From contig JAEWJV010000554.1 of the NCBI GenBank assembly GCA_023386395.1, positions 1-16,483 on the forward strand: DNA of 16,483 nt, written 5' to 3'. Shown here in pieces: positions 1-7,748 of this stretch. The notes under the pieces are model-generated. The model made no database searches, had not been told where the DNA came from, and saw only the letters and a program-made list of their open reading frames with translations. The stretch comes from Bacteroidota bacterium. GTDB lineage: Bacteria > Bacteroidota > Bacteroidia > Chitinophagales > Chitinophagaceae. The first letter of the stretch is position 1. The number at the start of each line of letters is the position of its first letter. The position numbers and the translations under genes are program-made.

Positions 1-347
1 TTAAAGTGAAGCTTACGATTGCAGAACCAGGGCCTGTACGCACGGAATTTTTTGGACGCTCGCCGGCATTTACAAAAAGGGATATTGAAGTATATCATGA
101 AAACCTTGGCAACGTGAAGCAAACGAGCAAGCTTCGTCATGGCAGGCAGGACGGCGACCCTGTAAAAATTGCAAAGGCTATTGTGCATATTGCAAGAATG
201 GATAAGCCCCCGCTGCGATTACCGTTAACTGCCGCCACGCTACAGGCACTGCAGCAAAAAATAAATGAATATAACAACATCATGCGTGATTGGGAGAATA
301 TCGCTATGGATACAAAAATAGACGAAGCCACTGCGCCCGCTGTATAG
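1..347 (+). CDS. Short-chain dehydrogenase/reductase (SDR), C-terminal part only
   Basis: This is the 3' end of a gene that begins to the left of the window. The frame is open from base 3, and the GTG at 6 is an internal Val codon rather than a start. The visible ~114 residues begin with the strand and loop that follow the SDR active site (IAEPGPVRTEFFGRS, the classical PG-x-x-x-T-x-F signature). They continue into the C-terminal helices with PPLRLPL and a terminal amphipathic helix typical of classical SDRs acting on small carbonyl or alcohol substrates with NAD(P). The GxxxGxG nucleotide-binding motif and the YxxxK catalytic pair would lie upstream of the window, so activity and substrate cannot be judged. 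It is the only plus-strand gene in the first 7.3 kb. The family call is fairly sure; the specific function is unknown. Confidence 0.8.
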   Translation, partial: KVKLTIAEPGPVRTEFFGRSPAFTKRDIEVYHENLGNVKQTSKLRHGRQDGDPVKIAKAIVHIARMDKPPLRLPLTAATLQALQQKINEYNNIMRDWENIAMDTKIDEATAPAV

Positions 348-372
348 ATAGGATGAGTAATTTTTGAGTGTT

Positions 373-403
373 GCAATTGTCTCTATAAGAAGATGATGCG
401 TTA
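373..403 (+). repeat. Degenerate copy of dispersed GCATCGTC hairpin repeat
   Basis: The segment reads GCA...TGTCTC, a short loop, then AAGATGATGCGTTA. It aligns with the better copies near 7286 and 7749 but has several stem mismatches. It lies just downstream of the SDR stop codon. It is called only by similarity to the other copies in the window. Confidence 0.4.
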
Positions 404-767
404 GGATGAATTTATGCATAAAAAACATGCAAGTAGTGTTCAACGCATCGTGTTTGGCGAAGCAAACAGGAAATTAAATTTTTTAAAAGCATGTACCAGT
501 AATTGATAAAATAATGGCAGGAAGGCGTCGTCAAATTTAATTGAGCAATTAAACTAAGCGCATGAATTAAATGCGTGTATGCCCTCTTGTTTCCGGTGTT
601 TATTTCAATAGTAAACTGCCAGGGTTCCTGTGCACAATCAACTTCGATTATTGAATGATATTGATTTTGTTTATGAACCCGTTCCTGCCCGGCTCAGTCG
701 TTTGTGACACTACCGTGCAAACGGTGAAACACCAACGAGTGTGGAGAATTTTCATTTGTTTTGAATC

Positions 768-793
768 CCTTGTTGATGACAAAACCAACAAGG
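768..793 (-). terminator. Possible terminator hairpin of the sulfatase-family gene
   Basis: This is a perfect 8-bp inverted repeat (CCTTGTTG / CAACAAGG) with a 10-base loop, starting 26 bases past the stop codon of the minus-strand transferase gene. No run of T follows on the minus strand, so intrinsic termination is uncertain; it could instead be a 3'-end stabilising stem. Confidence 0.35.
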
Positions 794-818
794 ACGGCGG
801 GCGGCGAAATTTCTTTAA

Positions 819-3221
819 TTAATATTTAGCTGGCTTTGTAATTCCCCACTGCGCATATTGTTTTTGTACGTATTGTACCCAGCCTGTTAATATTTCGTGC
901 TCTTTTTTTACCACTTCAGGATAGCGGTCAGCAACATTAAATAATTCTTTTGAATCGGTTGCCAGGTTGTATAATTCATTTGCTTTTGTATCGGCATTAT
1001 AAATGTATTTCCAATGCCCATTTCTTGTTCCCAAAATCAGATCTGTATAAGGGCTGATGAAAAACGTACGTCCATCTTTGGTTGTATCAAACAAACTTTT
1101 GCCCTGCCATTCTTTTGGTTTTTGTAACCCGAGCAAATGCGCTATGGTAACATCAATATCAATAAGGCCATGAATATTATTATCGTACTGCCCTTTAAAA
1201 AGAACGGGGTTAAAAAGCACACAGGGAATATGTACATTTTCTTCATAAACACGCGACGCATGAAGCGTTTGGTTATGTGTATTAAAAGCTTCGCCATGAT
1301 CGGCAACAAAAATGACTAAAGTGCTCTTAAGCTGATTTCGTTCTTTTAATCCTGTCATCAGTTCACCAAATATTTTGTCTGTATGATGCAGTGCATTCAG
1401 ATAACGGTTCAGGTTGTCATTCTCTTTGGTATAAGAAGTGATGCTATCGGTATAATAAGGATAATGCGTTTGGTTGGTCCATAACATGCTGAACTTTTTT
1501 TTCAGCTTCGTACTGTCAGCCCATTTAAAATAGTTTCCTATTAAACATTCATCATCAAGGCCATCAATATCACTGTGCGTTGTTGTAAATTTTTTATTAC
1601 AGGGCATCGTATTAAAATCGCCGGTAAAAGAAAAGCCCTGGCTCTTTGCATACACATTCATATCAGCATAATGCAGGTCCGAAGAAAAAAGCAAAGAAGT
1701 TGCCCATCCATTACCCTCTAAAAGTTTTGGTAAGCTAACGGGAGGTAACTGAATTTTTTCTGTAACGGCAGATTTATAACTAACCATTGGATAAATACCG
1801 GAAACAAGTGTAAGCATTGAATTGGGCGTGCTTGGTATCTGCGCATACATATTGGTATAAACTGAAGATATGTTACTCCATTTTTTAAGGTTTGGCATGC
1901 TATTAAAGGCCGAATCATACAGGCTTATGTATCGTTCGGGAGTAGATTCAGATACAAATAAAATAATGTTATCTACCAGTTTACTGTTAGCGGATGCTGA
2001 TGTATAAAAATTATTATGGTAGTTAATTATGTATTGCGCTGTTTCACCGGCAACTTTTGTTTTTAGCATTTGGGTTTCACCACCAGGTTCAAAAACAGAT
2101 GCGGCAAAAGCTATTACAGGAGCTTGTATTGTTGCCGGTTTAAAATGATTGGACCTGTATTCATAAAAACTAACTAAAAAGAAAATAAACAGCATTACCG
2201 TTAAAGAGAGCGCCGTTCTTTTGCCCCGCACTATATTTTTTATAACAATGGCTATTGTTACACCGGTAAGAAGATAACCGGCCAATAACAAAGAAATATT
2301 GCTTAAGAAAGCGCCGGTGAGTGTTTCACTAACGCCTGTGCGGGCATCGTTTCCTTTTAAAAAATCTGAATAATAAAGCCACCTGTAATTAAAGGGCGTG
2401 CCCAATTGCTTTACCATCTCAATATTAAACAGTGAACTTAAAACTGTAATCGTTGCTGTAAAAAAAAAGATGATAAGCAAAATGTTTTTCACTATCATCT
2501 TATGCCTGAAAACATAAAGCAATGGAAGAAATAAAATCCCCATAGTAAGTAACCAAAACAAATCCTGGAAAACCGATCCTAAAATAAGACGCAGGCTTTT
2601 ATGATACAGGTCAGCAATTTCTGCCCTTGCAAAAAATATATAAATAAAAGCGCTGCCCAAAAACCCGGCAGTAAGAAGCAATGCATTCAGCTTCCGGTTT
2701 TTTTTAAATAAAAAAAGCGCAACTAAAAATAGAAGAAAGGATATAATTAAAAATAATGCGCCTGAAGAAAGAATAGTAAACTTCGGGTATTCAATATATA
2801 ATTTTGAATCGTTTAACTCAATTGTTTCATTCCCTGTAAAATTGCTTGTGTAATTACTTTTAAGATTAGTATCCCACCCGGTTATTTTTTCCCCTTTATT
2901 ATTTTTTGGCGCCCAAAAAAAATAATCTATCCTGCTGTTATAAGGAAGGGTAATGGAAGCAGAAAAAGAGTTTCCCCGCTTAATTAATTTGGTATAGGCA
3001 AACTCATCCTGTAAATGCGTATTCTTTGGCCAGAATTTTTTTACCGGCGTTCTCCAGTAATCAACAGCCCATACCATATATACTTCATCACACTGCGCTG
3101 TTTTATAAACAAACTTTTGACTAATCAATGTTTTATCCCCGTTATTTTGAGCGGAAGCATTGATTAAAAAAGCTGCGGTAAAAAGCAGTAGTAAATAAAA
3201 CCTGGCGGCAGAAAGAAACAT
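819..3221 (-). CDS. Membrane-anchored sulfatase / phosphoethanolamine-transferase-like protein
   Basis: An 800-residue membrane protein of the alkaline-phosphatase/sulfatase superfamily, in the style of LtaS and EptA. Residues 1-24 look like a signal peptide. Residues ~30-145 form a beta-rich, probably periplasmic domain. About six membrane helices follow (near 148-172, 178-198, 219-238, 244-265, 304-330, 336-354), then a C-terminal catalytic domain from ~415. Likely metal ligands and nucleophile are Glu425 in VSESTPER, Ser464/Thr465 in QIPSTPNSM, Asp641-His642 in VADHGE, and His654 in TLHAS. Family members transfer phosphoethanolamine, phosphoglycerol or a similar group onto envelope lipids or glycans, or remove sulfate; which applies here is not visible. 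The large soluble domain before the membrane helices is unusual, since EptA and LtaS start with helices. The gene stands alone with a promoter-like box at 3262-3269. Superfamily call is firm, substrate unknown. Confidence 0.88.
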   Translation of the reverse strand: MFLSAARFYLLLLFTAAFLINASAQNNGDKTLISQKFVYKTAQCDEVYMVWAVDYWRTPVKKFWPKNTHLQDEFAYTKLIKRGNSFSASITLPYNSRIDYFFWAPKNNKGEKITGWDTNLKSNYTSNFTGNETIELNDSKLYIEYPKFTILSSGALFLIISFLLFLVALFLFKKNRKLNALLLTAGFLGSAFIYIFFARAEIADLYHKSLRLILGSVFQDLFWLLTMGILFLPLLYVFRHKMIVKNILLIIFFFTATITVLSSLFNIEMVKQLGTPFNYRWLYYSDFLKGNDARTGVSETLTGAFLSNISLLLAGYLLTGVTIAIVIKNIVRGKRTALSLTVMLFIFFLVSFYEYRSNHFKPATIQAPVIAFAASVFEPGGETQMLKTKVAGETAQYIINYHNNFYTSASANSKLVDNIILFVSESTPERYISLYDSAFNSMPNLKKWSNISSVYTNMYAQIPSTPNSMLTLVSGIYPMVSYKSAVTEKIQLPPVSLPKLLEGNGWATSLLFSSDLHYADMNVYAKSQGFSFTGDFNTMPCNKKFTTTHSDIDGLDDECLIGNYFKWADSTKLKKKFSMLWTNQTHYPYYTDSITSYTKENDNLNRYLNALHHTDKIFGELMTGLKERNQLKSTLVIFVADHGEAFNTHNQTLHASRVYEENVHIPCVLFNPVLFKGQYDNNIHGLIDIDVTIAHLLGLQKPKEWQGKSLFDTTKDGRTFFISPYTDLILGTRNGHWKYIYNADTKANELYNLATDSKELFNVADRYPEVVKKEHEILTGWVQYVQKQYAQWGITKPAKY

Positions 3222-3558
3222 AATGTTTTGATGTGCTTTCAGATGAGATAACAGCGCATACCAAAGCTAAATTAATGTTTTATGTAATAGAAGGAGAAGG
3301 CGTAAGGTTTAAGGTATAAGTTATAAGATTTAAGATGAGCGGCAGCAACTATTTTGGCCTTTGTTAAAACTGATTGCTGTGTGCATGGACTTCTTTTTAC
3401 AAGCCGCAATATTCTTTTCTCAATTTTATCCGCTGCATTTTGTATGGCTGCTTTGCCCGTAGAATTTTAAGTGCAGGGCATTGCTTCTTATATAAAAAGA
3501 TGCATTGTGGTATGCCGGCAGTAACCGAACCATTTTTCTGCGGGCTATTATTGCAGTT
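3222..3558. other. Intergenic region, 337 bp, no gene
   Basis: It contains the promoter-like box of the sulfatase-family gene and a short low-complexity stretch at about 3303-3336 made of degenerate TTTAAG/TATAAG units. A 62-codon plus-strand ORF (3374-3562) is Cys- and Phe-rich, resembles no family and runs into the XRE gene, so it is not called. Nothing else was recognised. Confidence 0.6.
3262..3269 (-). promoter_or_regulatory. Bacteroidota-type -7 promoter box for the sulfatase-family gene
   Basis: On the minus strand this reads TAGCTTTG, an exact match to the TAnnTTTG -7 box of Bacteroidota promoters. It sits 41 bases before the ATG, giving a leader of about 35 bases. No clear TTTG -33 box was seen at the usual spacing, so this rests on the -7 box and position alone. 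Confidence 0.45.
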
Positions 3559-3786
3559 TTAAACAGAAGATAAGCCGTCTTCCTTAAAAAGCTCTTCTAT
3601 CGAAATTTCTAATGCATCACAAATTTTAAACAAAGTGAGAATAGTAGGATTGCCTTGCCCCGATTCAAGCCTTGACATATTTGCTTTTTCAATTTCGCAC
3701 ATCAATGCCAGTTCATTTTGAGATATATTCTTTTTTGTACGGATTTCTTTAATTCTTGCACCCAATTTACTAAGTCTGTGTGGCAT
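3559..3786 (-). CDS. XRE/Cro-CI family helix-turn-helix regulator
   Basis: A 75-residue single-domain DNA-binding protein. Residues ~9-65 form the five-helix XRE fold, with the HTH at about 20-41 (ISQNELALMCEIEKANMSRLESG) and the usual NPTILTLFKICDALEISIEELF ending. It lacks an effector or oligomerisation domain, so it probably acts as a small dimeric repressor or activator. Stand-alone XRE proteins of this type often sit in toxin-antitoxin or restriction-control loci, but no toxin gene is adjacent and the Type I system starts 4 kb away. A small coiled-coil gene lies 98 bp upstream on the same strand and could share a transcript. A near-match to a -7 box (TATCTTTA) lies about 17 bases before the ATG. 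Fold call is confident; target genes unknown. Confidence 0.92.
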   Translation of the reverse strand: MPHRLSKLGARIKEIRTKKNISQNELALMCEIEKANMSRLESGQGNPTILTLFKICDALEISIEELFKEDGLSSV

Positions 3787-3884
3787 AGTTTAAAATCAAT
3801 TATCTTAAAGATAGGCTTAAGGTTAGCTGTCGTACATGACAATGCTCGTTTCGCTGTATGATTCCTCTTATTCAACATGAAGAA

Positions 3885-4124
3885 TTATTCGGTTAATTTA
3901 CTGCCGCCCTCTATTGAACCTCCAGATAAATTATTGCTGTTGCCCATACCGTCTTTATTTAATAAAGCCTGTAGCTGGTCTTTTAGCGTACGGATGGATA
4001 AACGCTTTTCCTTTAACTCATTAAATCCTTCACGACGTTTCACCGCATTGGTATAACGCTCCTCTTCCTGTGCAATTTGTGCTTGTATATCCCGTATTTG
4101 TTTTTGCGATAGCGCATCATCCAT
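3885..4124 (-). CDS. Small hypothetical coiled-coil protein
   Basis: A 79-residue charged protein starting MDDALSQKQIRDIQ. Residues ~5-58 are a long Gln/Glu/Lys/Arg-rich helix with leucine and isoleucine spacing that suggests a coiled coil. A Gly/Ser/Asn-rich tail (NNLSGGSIEGG) follows. There is no signal peptide or membrane segment. I chose the ATG at 4124; an in-frame TTG at 4130 would add only two residues. No Shine-Dalgarno sequence is seen, which is normal in this phylum. I do not recognise the family. Position just upstream of the XRE gene, same strand, could mean co-transcription, but the 98-bp gap makes this uncertain. Confidence 0.6.
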   Translation of the reverse strand: MDDALSQKQIRDIQAQIAQEEERYTNAVKRREGFNELKEKRLSIRTLKDQLQALLNKDGMGNSNNLSGGSIEGGSKLTE

Positions 4125-4394
4125 GAGCAATAATTAACAGATACAACAGTGATTTATAGTTACAACAAAACTTGCATTAAGCTGGTTGTAACAGGCATTT
4201 AAGGCAAAAAAAGGATATTCTTTATAAATCCAGTTAGTATAAAAACCAACGCGGAAAGTTTTTTGAAGGATGCTTGCAGCACTTCTCTTAAATTAACGGC
4301 CCCGGGAACACTGCATAGAAGTGAATTAACGCACCAGGAGACAGGGTTGAATGTTGAGCGTATATTCCTGGAAACGATGGAAGCTATCCTGTTT

Positions 4395-4913
4395 TCATTG
4401 TTTTATTATTTCGTAGTGCGCCCGGATCGTATGCCCGTTTAATTTTTTTATATCAAGCAAATTCAGTTTTAATTCCGTTTCAACATTTTTAAGAAGCGCT
4501 AACCCGGTACCAAAAAGAACCGGCTCCATAATGAAATAAATATCATCAACCAGCCCGGCATTTATAAAGGCACTAATGGTGAGCGCTCCGCCAATAATAA
4601 CGGCTTCGCTGTGCCCTTTATCCGCAAGCATCTGTACTATTTCCGCTGCATGGCTTTGAGTAAAAATCACTGTTGGGTTTTCAGACCTGGCGTGTGTATC
4701 TTTTGTCAACACCACTGTTGTGCCTTCTGTGGTCAGGGGCAGGTAGTTTGGTGCAAGTATTTTATAAGTGGTCATGCCCATAATAACTGCCTTATATTCC
4801 TGACAAATGGAATAAAACTCCCTGCCATACTCAGGCGACAACCAGTCGGGAACATTTCTTGAATTGGAAATGAACCCATTCAATGATGTTGCGATGTAAA
4901 TAGTTATTTTCAT
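4395..4913 (-). CDS. Dihydrofolate-reductase-family / RibD C-terminal-like reductase
   Basis: A 172-residue cytoplasmic protein with the whole RibD_C/DHFR-like fold. It opens with MKITIYIATSLNGFIS (first strand and substrate loop), has AVIMGMTTYKIL near residues 43-54, a VVLTKD strand near 67-72, and the NADPH-binding segment EAVIIGGALTISAFINAGLVDD near 103-124. It ends with the strand pair MEPVLFGTGLALL. Proteins of this type reduce small substrates with NADPH; they are distant relatives of folate DHFR and of the riboflavin-pathway reductase, and most are of unknown substrate. It is not next to riboflavin or thymidylate genes, so neither pathway role is supported. A promoter-like pair lies about 115 bases upstream. 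Family call is firm; function unknown. Confidence 0.9.
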   Translation of the reverse strand: MKITIYIATSLNGFISNSRNVPDWLSPEYGREFYSICQEYKAVIMGMTTYKILAPNYLPLTTEGTTVVLTKDTHARSENPTVIFTQSHAAEIVQMLADKGHSEAVIIGGALTISAFINAGLVDDIYFIMEPVLFGTGLALLKNVETELKLNLLDIKKLNGHTIRAHYEIIKQ

Positions 4914-5320
4914 ATGCTATTTGTGTATGTTGCTTAAATGAAGTAAACTCTTTTGTGGCGTTACGATGATTTCGCTTCCTGCAATGTTCATTTGTAATTT
5001 TAGCGTTCCCATCTTTCTTTGTTTTTACAAAAGTAGGCTGGCCGTTTTGCAATCAAAGGAGGTGATTGCGGCATTGTAAGCGCTATTTGCGACAAGCAAG
5101 GTAGTTGTTTGATGTTTGCCATTAATGTTCGGGTATGGTAGGGAATCTCATCATGCACACGCTGGCTTTATAATGAAAACCCGCTGCGGCTAAATGAATT
5201 TAATTTCAATACATCATAGGTTAATCCCGGTTGATGGGACACCAACCGATAGAAAAATTTCTCTCCTTTCATTGTTCATCCTGCTAACGCAAGGAAAGCT
5301 TAATCATCAGCAGCAGGTTT
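4914..5320. other. Intergenic region, 407 bp, no gene
   Basis: It holds the candidate promoter of the DHFR-family gene. It also has a stretch at 5055-5066 (AAAGGAGGTGAT) perfectly complementary to the 16S rRNA 3' end, but no gene follows it. The ORFs predicted here (73 codons minus, 72 codons plus) overlap real genes in other frames and look spurious. Confidence 0.55.
5028..5057 (-). promoter_or_regulatory. Candidate Bacteroidota promoter for the DHFR-family gene
   Basis: On the minus strand a TTTG (5057-5054) is followed after 18 bases by TACTTTTG (5035-5028), close to the TTTG-N19-20-TAnnTTTG pattern of this phylum. It implies a leader of roughly 105 bases before the ATG at 4913, which is long, so the call is tentative. 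Confidence 0.35.
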
Positions 5321-5920
5321 TTATTTTGTCCAGCCAACTGCCTTTTTCCATTGTTCCATTTCTGCTTTTCGTTTTTCAAAATCTGCCGGTGGTGTTTGCT
5401 TTTCGAGTTTAGCCTGTCTTCTTATGACGCCTGTTTGTTCTTCAAGCGAATTAAGGCCGATAGATCTTCGCCTTTGGTTTACTTTTATTAAGTCGTCAAA
5501 AAGGTCAGGACTTAATTCCCCGTTTTTGTCCCAGTCAAACTGAGTTCCGTAAAGTTGTGGCTTCCCTTCAAGCAAGGCTACCCGGTCAGTTAAGTAAGCT
5601 AAATTTTTTGCATGGGCTTTGTTTTCACTAACCGCAATTTCCAACAGTTTGACGCATTTTTTCATGAAGCCAGGTTGCCCGATAGCATGCTGTATCACTA
5701 ACCAGGCTGCTTCACTTGCTGCTTTGCCTACTTTGGCGATGGCAGGGTAACCAATTTGGTCAATTATTTTGCTTAAGATTATTGCATTCCTGTTGTGCAA
5801 TTCTTTCATTTCTTCATTATACCCGTCGCTCAGTTGCCCGCTTTGAATAAGTTTGTTCCTTAATGCTAAGTCCGCATTTTGCAGTTCAATTATTTTTTCA
5901 GCAATCTCTTTGTATTCCAT
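5321..5920 (-). CDS. DUF6624 domain protein
   Basis: A 199-residue soluble protein matching the DUF6624 pattern from memory. It has an N-terminal charged helix, then IIDQIGYPAIAKVGKAASEAAWLVIQHA (residues ~52-79), a CVKLLEIAVSENKAHAKNLAYLTDRVALLEGKPQLYGTQF segment (~89-128), and the terminal DLIKVNQRRRSIGLNSLEEQ signature (~143-162). A Lys/Glu-rich tail follows. No signal peptide is seen. The biochemical role of this family is not known to me; it is widespread in Bacteroidota and often occurs as a lone gene. The spacer just upstream of the start has an imperfect inverted repeat (GGTG-CCAATG / CATTGG...CACC, 5941-5984) that would lie in a leader RNA. Family recognition is good; no function is claimed. 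Confidence 0.85.
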   Translation of the reverse strand: MEYKEIAEKIIELQNADLALRNKLIQSGQLSDGYNEEMKELHNRNAIILSKIIDQIGYPAIAKVGKAASEAAWLVIQHAIGQPGFMKKCVKLLEIAVSENKAHAKNLAYLTDRVALLEGKPQLYGTQFDWDKNGELSPDLFDDLIKVNQRRRSIGLNSLEEQTGVIRRQAKLEKQTPPADFEKRKAEMEQWKKAVGWTK

Positions 5921-6231
5921 ATTGTTGGTGTGTTATGTTTGGTGCCAATGGTGAAGCATTCGTGAGGACATTGGTAGCAGCACCTGGGTCAGCCTGGTAT
6001 AGCGGCTAAATTAAAAAACTGAAGTTGAAGATAAATACAAATGTTGAATAGCGTATTGCGGCTTGAACAAAATCAACAGGAATTGCCACTGCATAGCGCA
6101 ACGTGTTGGCCATAAAGCCCATCAGCCCTTAATTGTCAACGTAACTGTTTTATCAGTTTCGCCTATTGGAAGATGAACGTGTAACGCATCGTCCCTTAGC
6201 AGGAGACGATGCTGAACAACTAAATATCCTG
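5921..6231. other. Intergenic region, 311 bp, no gene
   Basis: It separates two minus-strand genes. It contains the imperfect inverted repeat at 5941-5984 upstream of the DUF6624 gene and one good copy of the dispersed hairpin repeat at 6174-6213. No ORF, tRNA or clear promoter was recognised. Confidence 0.55.
6174..6213 (+). repeat. Dispersed GCATCGTC hairpin repeat, copy b
   Basis: A perfect 8-bp stem GCATCGTC (6186-6193) / GACGATGC (6205-6212) with an inner CCT/AGG pairing. It is preceded by the 18-mer TGAACGTGTAACGCATCG, which overlaps the stem and recurs exactly at 7279-7296. It lies 19 bases past the stop of the NmrA-like gene, so it may also act at the 3' end of that transcript. Confidence 0.8.
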
Positions 6232-7101
6232 TCAGCGGTGCGGGCTTTCCTTGTTGAGTGCTTCAAAATAGGCTTTCAAAGTAAGGGTTCCATATTCAGG
6301 TGCAACCAGGTCCATTGATAAAACGGTCATAAAAAACTCAAGCGGGCCGTAAAACCTGCTGTTTGTAAAAGTTCTCAGCAGCCATACAATTGTTTTCCTA
6401 ACCCGGTTTGGAATATGTGTAATCTTCACTTTTTTGCCCGTTACCGAAAATGCAGTTTCAGCCATTTGTTTATAGGTTAATACCTGCGGCCCGCCTGCAT
6501 TAATTTCTTTATCAGTGGCATCTATGGCATTGATGCAAACCGCGGCAAGATCGCTTCCGTGAATGGGGTTCATTTTATTTTCTCCATTGCCAAATAACAC
6601 CACCCTGCCTTTCTTTGCCATTTGATAAAACTCTGTCATGTCTGAAAAATAGCCTGTGGGGCGAACAATACAATAATCCAATCCGGAGCTTTTAAGCGAT
6701 GCTACAAACCGTTCTTTTGCCTGGCAAATTTTTAGGTGCGTTAATTTATCCCCGTTGAAAATAGAAACATAAATAAACTTTTTAACGCCATTCCGTTTGG
6801 CTACTTCCAGTAAATTAAGGTTGGCCTGGTAATCCACATCCATATAGGTTAACCCGTCTTTTTGCCGCGTTATGCCAACTGTTGAAATAACAACGTCTAT
6901 ATCCTTACAGCAATTTGCAATAGATGCCGGGTTGGTGAGTTCAGCTTTTACAATCTCTTTTTTATTGTTGGCAATAACCGATTCAGGCAGTTTATTTTCA
7001 TTTCTCACCACCACCCTTGTTTCAAAACCTTTCTCTAAAAGCTGGTTAAGAATGAAGCCTCCCAAATATCCTGTTGCGCCTGCTAATAGTATTTTATTCA
7101 T
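6232..7101 (-). CDS. NmrA-like atypical SDR, NAD(P)H-binding oxidoreductase
   Basis: A 289-residue cytoplasmic protein. The N-terminus (MNKILLAGATGYLGGFI) is the GxTGxxG Rossmann motif of extended and atypical SDRs, followed by a basic VVVRNENKL that favours NADP(H). The middle has DVVISTVGITRQKDG and KFIYVSIFNG. The SDR Tyr-Lys pair is not in its classical setting: the region reads HLKICQAKERF. SGLDYCIVRPTGYFSDM is the typical signature of the NmrA / complex-I-39-kDa-like group. Such proteins act as redox sensors, assembly factors or reductases of quinones and isoprenoids; the sequence does not decide which. The gene is alone, with a 280-bp spacer upstream and a repeat hairpin just past its stop codon. 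Family firm, role open. Confidence 0.9.
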   Translation of the reverse strand: MNKILLAGATGYLGGFILNQLLEKGFETRVVVRNENKLPESVIANNKKEIVKAELTNPASIANCCKDIDVVISTVGITRQKDGLTYMDVDYQANLNLLEVAKRNGVKKFIYVSIFNGDKLTHLKICQAKERFVASLKSSGLDYCIVRPTGYFSDMTEFYQMAKKGRVVLFGNGENKMNPIHGSDLAAVCINAIDATDKEINAGGPQVLTYKQMAETAFSVTGKKVKITHIPNRVRKTIVWLLRTFTNSRFYGPLEFFMTVLSMDLVAPEYGTLTLKAYFEALNKESPHR

Positions 7102-7240
7102 GGCCTTTGTAATTAATATATGCAGCAGGCAGGCTTAAGGTTTTGAAGGAAGTATAAATATTGTGTGTGGGCTTCCTGTTCAGTAAGGGTTAAAAGTAGG
7201 ATTTTTTGAACTTATGCTAAATGAATGAATGTTTGATGTC

Positions 7241-7270
7241 AGGCATCGTCTCTCACAGAGGACGATGCGC
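7241..7270 (+). repeat. Dispersed GCATCGTC hairpin repeat, copy c
   Basis: An 8-bp stem GCATCGTC (7243-7250) / GACGATGC (7261-7268), extended inward by CTC/GAG after one unpaired T. It lies 16 bases before copy d, forming a tandem pair upstream of the small plus-strand gene at 7382. Confidence 0.78.
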
Positions 7271-7278
7271 TATAATTG

Positions 7279-7322
7279 TGAACGTGTAACGCATCGCCCA
7301 TTGGCAGGAGACGATGCGTTAC
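7279..7322 (+). repeat. Dispersed GCATCGTC hairpin repeat, copy d
   Basis: The best-preserved copy: a perfect 11-bp stem GTAACGCATCG (7286-7296) / CGATGCGTTAC (7312-7322) with a 15-base loop. It shares the exact 18-mer TGAACGTGTAACGCATCG with copy b about 1.1 kb away. It ends 60 bases before the ATG at 7382 and could form in that gene's leader RNA if transcription starts upstream. Confidence 0.82.
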
Positions 7323-7381
7323 AGTTAGATTTTAATTATCGGTTGGCGCAAGGTAATTTCACCAGGCTAACAAAAACTAAA

Positions 7382-7708
7382 ATGAAAAAGGTATTATTAG
7401 TAGGACGACAACTGGTAAACGTTCCACCATTAGATCAGCTAATAAAAAATATTGAATATTTCGCTGCTGCCAACTTAGCTGACTCGCAAAAAGTGTTTGA
7501 AGCGAATAATAACGCAATAGATATTGTGATAATGGGTGCGGGCATAGAACTGGAAAAAAGACTTGAAATTGTAAGGTATATATTTAACACGAGCAATGTA
7601 ACGTCAGTTCATATGAAAGACCGGATAACTGGCCCTGAAGGATTTGTGCCTTTTATCAATCAGGTGTTAAACGGATTATTGCATAGCGGAGATAACGCTG
7701 CGACATAA
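7382..7708 (+). CDS. Small receiver-like/Rossmann-like hypothetical protein
   Basis: A 108-residue protein beginning MKKVLLVGRQLVNVPPLD. The frame is open back to 7229, but those 51 codons translate the two repeat hairpins c and d, so I start at the ATG at 7382 before the conserved-looking MKKVLLVGR strand. The pattern is alternating strand and helix: KVLLVGR, an ATL-like helix region (SQKVFEANN), IDIVIMGAGIELEKRLEIVRYIF, then SVHMKDRITGPEGF. It resembles small Bacteroidota proteins with a response-regulator-like fold (xVLVVGRN...DLVLLGGGI...GGGSGLL) from memory, but lacks the phospho-acceptor Asp pair of true receivers. No signal peptide or membrane segment. It converges on the Type I operon, 88 bp away. 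Probably a real gene; function unknown. Confidence 0.7.
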   Translation: MKKVLLVGRQLVNVPPLDQLIKNIEYFAAANLADSQKVFEANNNAIDIVIMGAGIELEKRLEIVRYIFNTSNVTSVHMKDRITGPEGFVPFINQVLNGLLHSGDNAAT

Positions 7709-7748
7709 ATGTTTTCTACCGGGCCTAACAAACAGCTTTCTTTTCTCC

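Larger units (their letters stand above)
348..818. other. Intergenic region, 471 bp, no gene
   Basis: No convincing coding sequence was seen on either strand; the two minus-strand ORFs starting here are antisense to the SDR gene. It holds a decayed copy of the dispersed GCATCGTC hairpin near 373-403, a 6-bp hairpin at 451-468 (TGTTTG/CAAACA), a 5-bp hairpin at 712-725 (ACCGT/ACGGT), and an 8-bp inverted repeat at 768-793 that may end the minus-strand gene next to it. The two neighbouring genes converge on this spacer. Confidence 0.6.

Noticed and set aside
451..468. TGTTTG/CAAACA hairpin as a terminator of the SDR gene
   Set aside because: It is about 100 bases past the stop codon, has a 6-bp AT-rich stem and no following T-run.
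712..725. ACCGT/ACGGT hairpin
   Set aside because: A 5-bp stem is expected by chance in a spacer this long and nothing links it to either gene.
3374..3562. 62-codon plus-strand ORF
   Set aside because: Cys/Phe-rich, no family resemblance, no ribosome-site or promoter support, and it overlaps the end of the XRE gene.
4125..4130. TTG start for the coiled-coil gene
   Set aside because: It adds only two residues, and an ATG two codons later is the simpler choice.
4831..5052. 73-codon minus-strand ORF upstream of the DHFR-family gene
   Set aside because: It overlaps the start of the DHFR-family gene in another frame and has no recognisable domain.
5055..5066. A perfect anti-Shine-Dalgarno complement, AAAGGAGGTGAT
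   Set aside because: No gene follows: the frame starting at the overlapping GTG stops after five codons and the next ATG gives nine codons. The genes here do not use such sites, so it is probably chance.
7229..7381. N-terminal extension of the small plus-strand gene, 51 extra codons
   Set aside because: The extension is the translation of two intergenic hairpin repeats; the natural start is the ATG at 7382.
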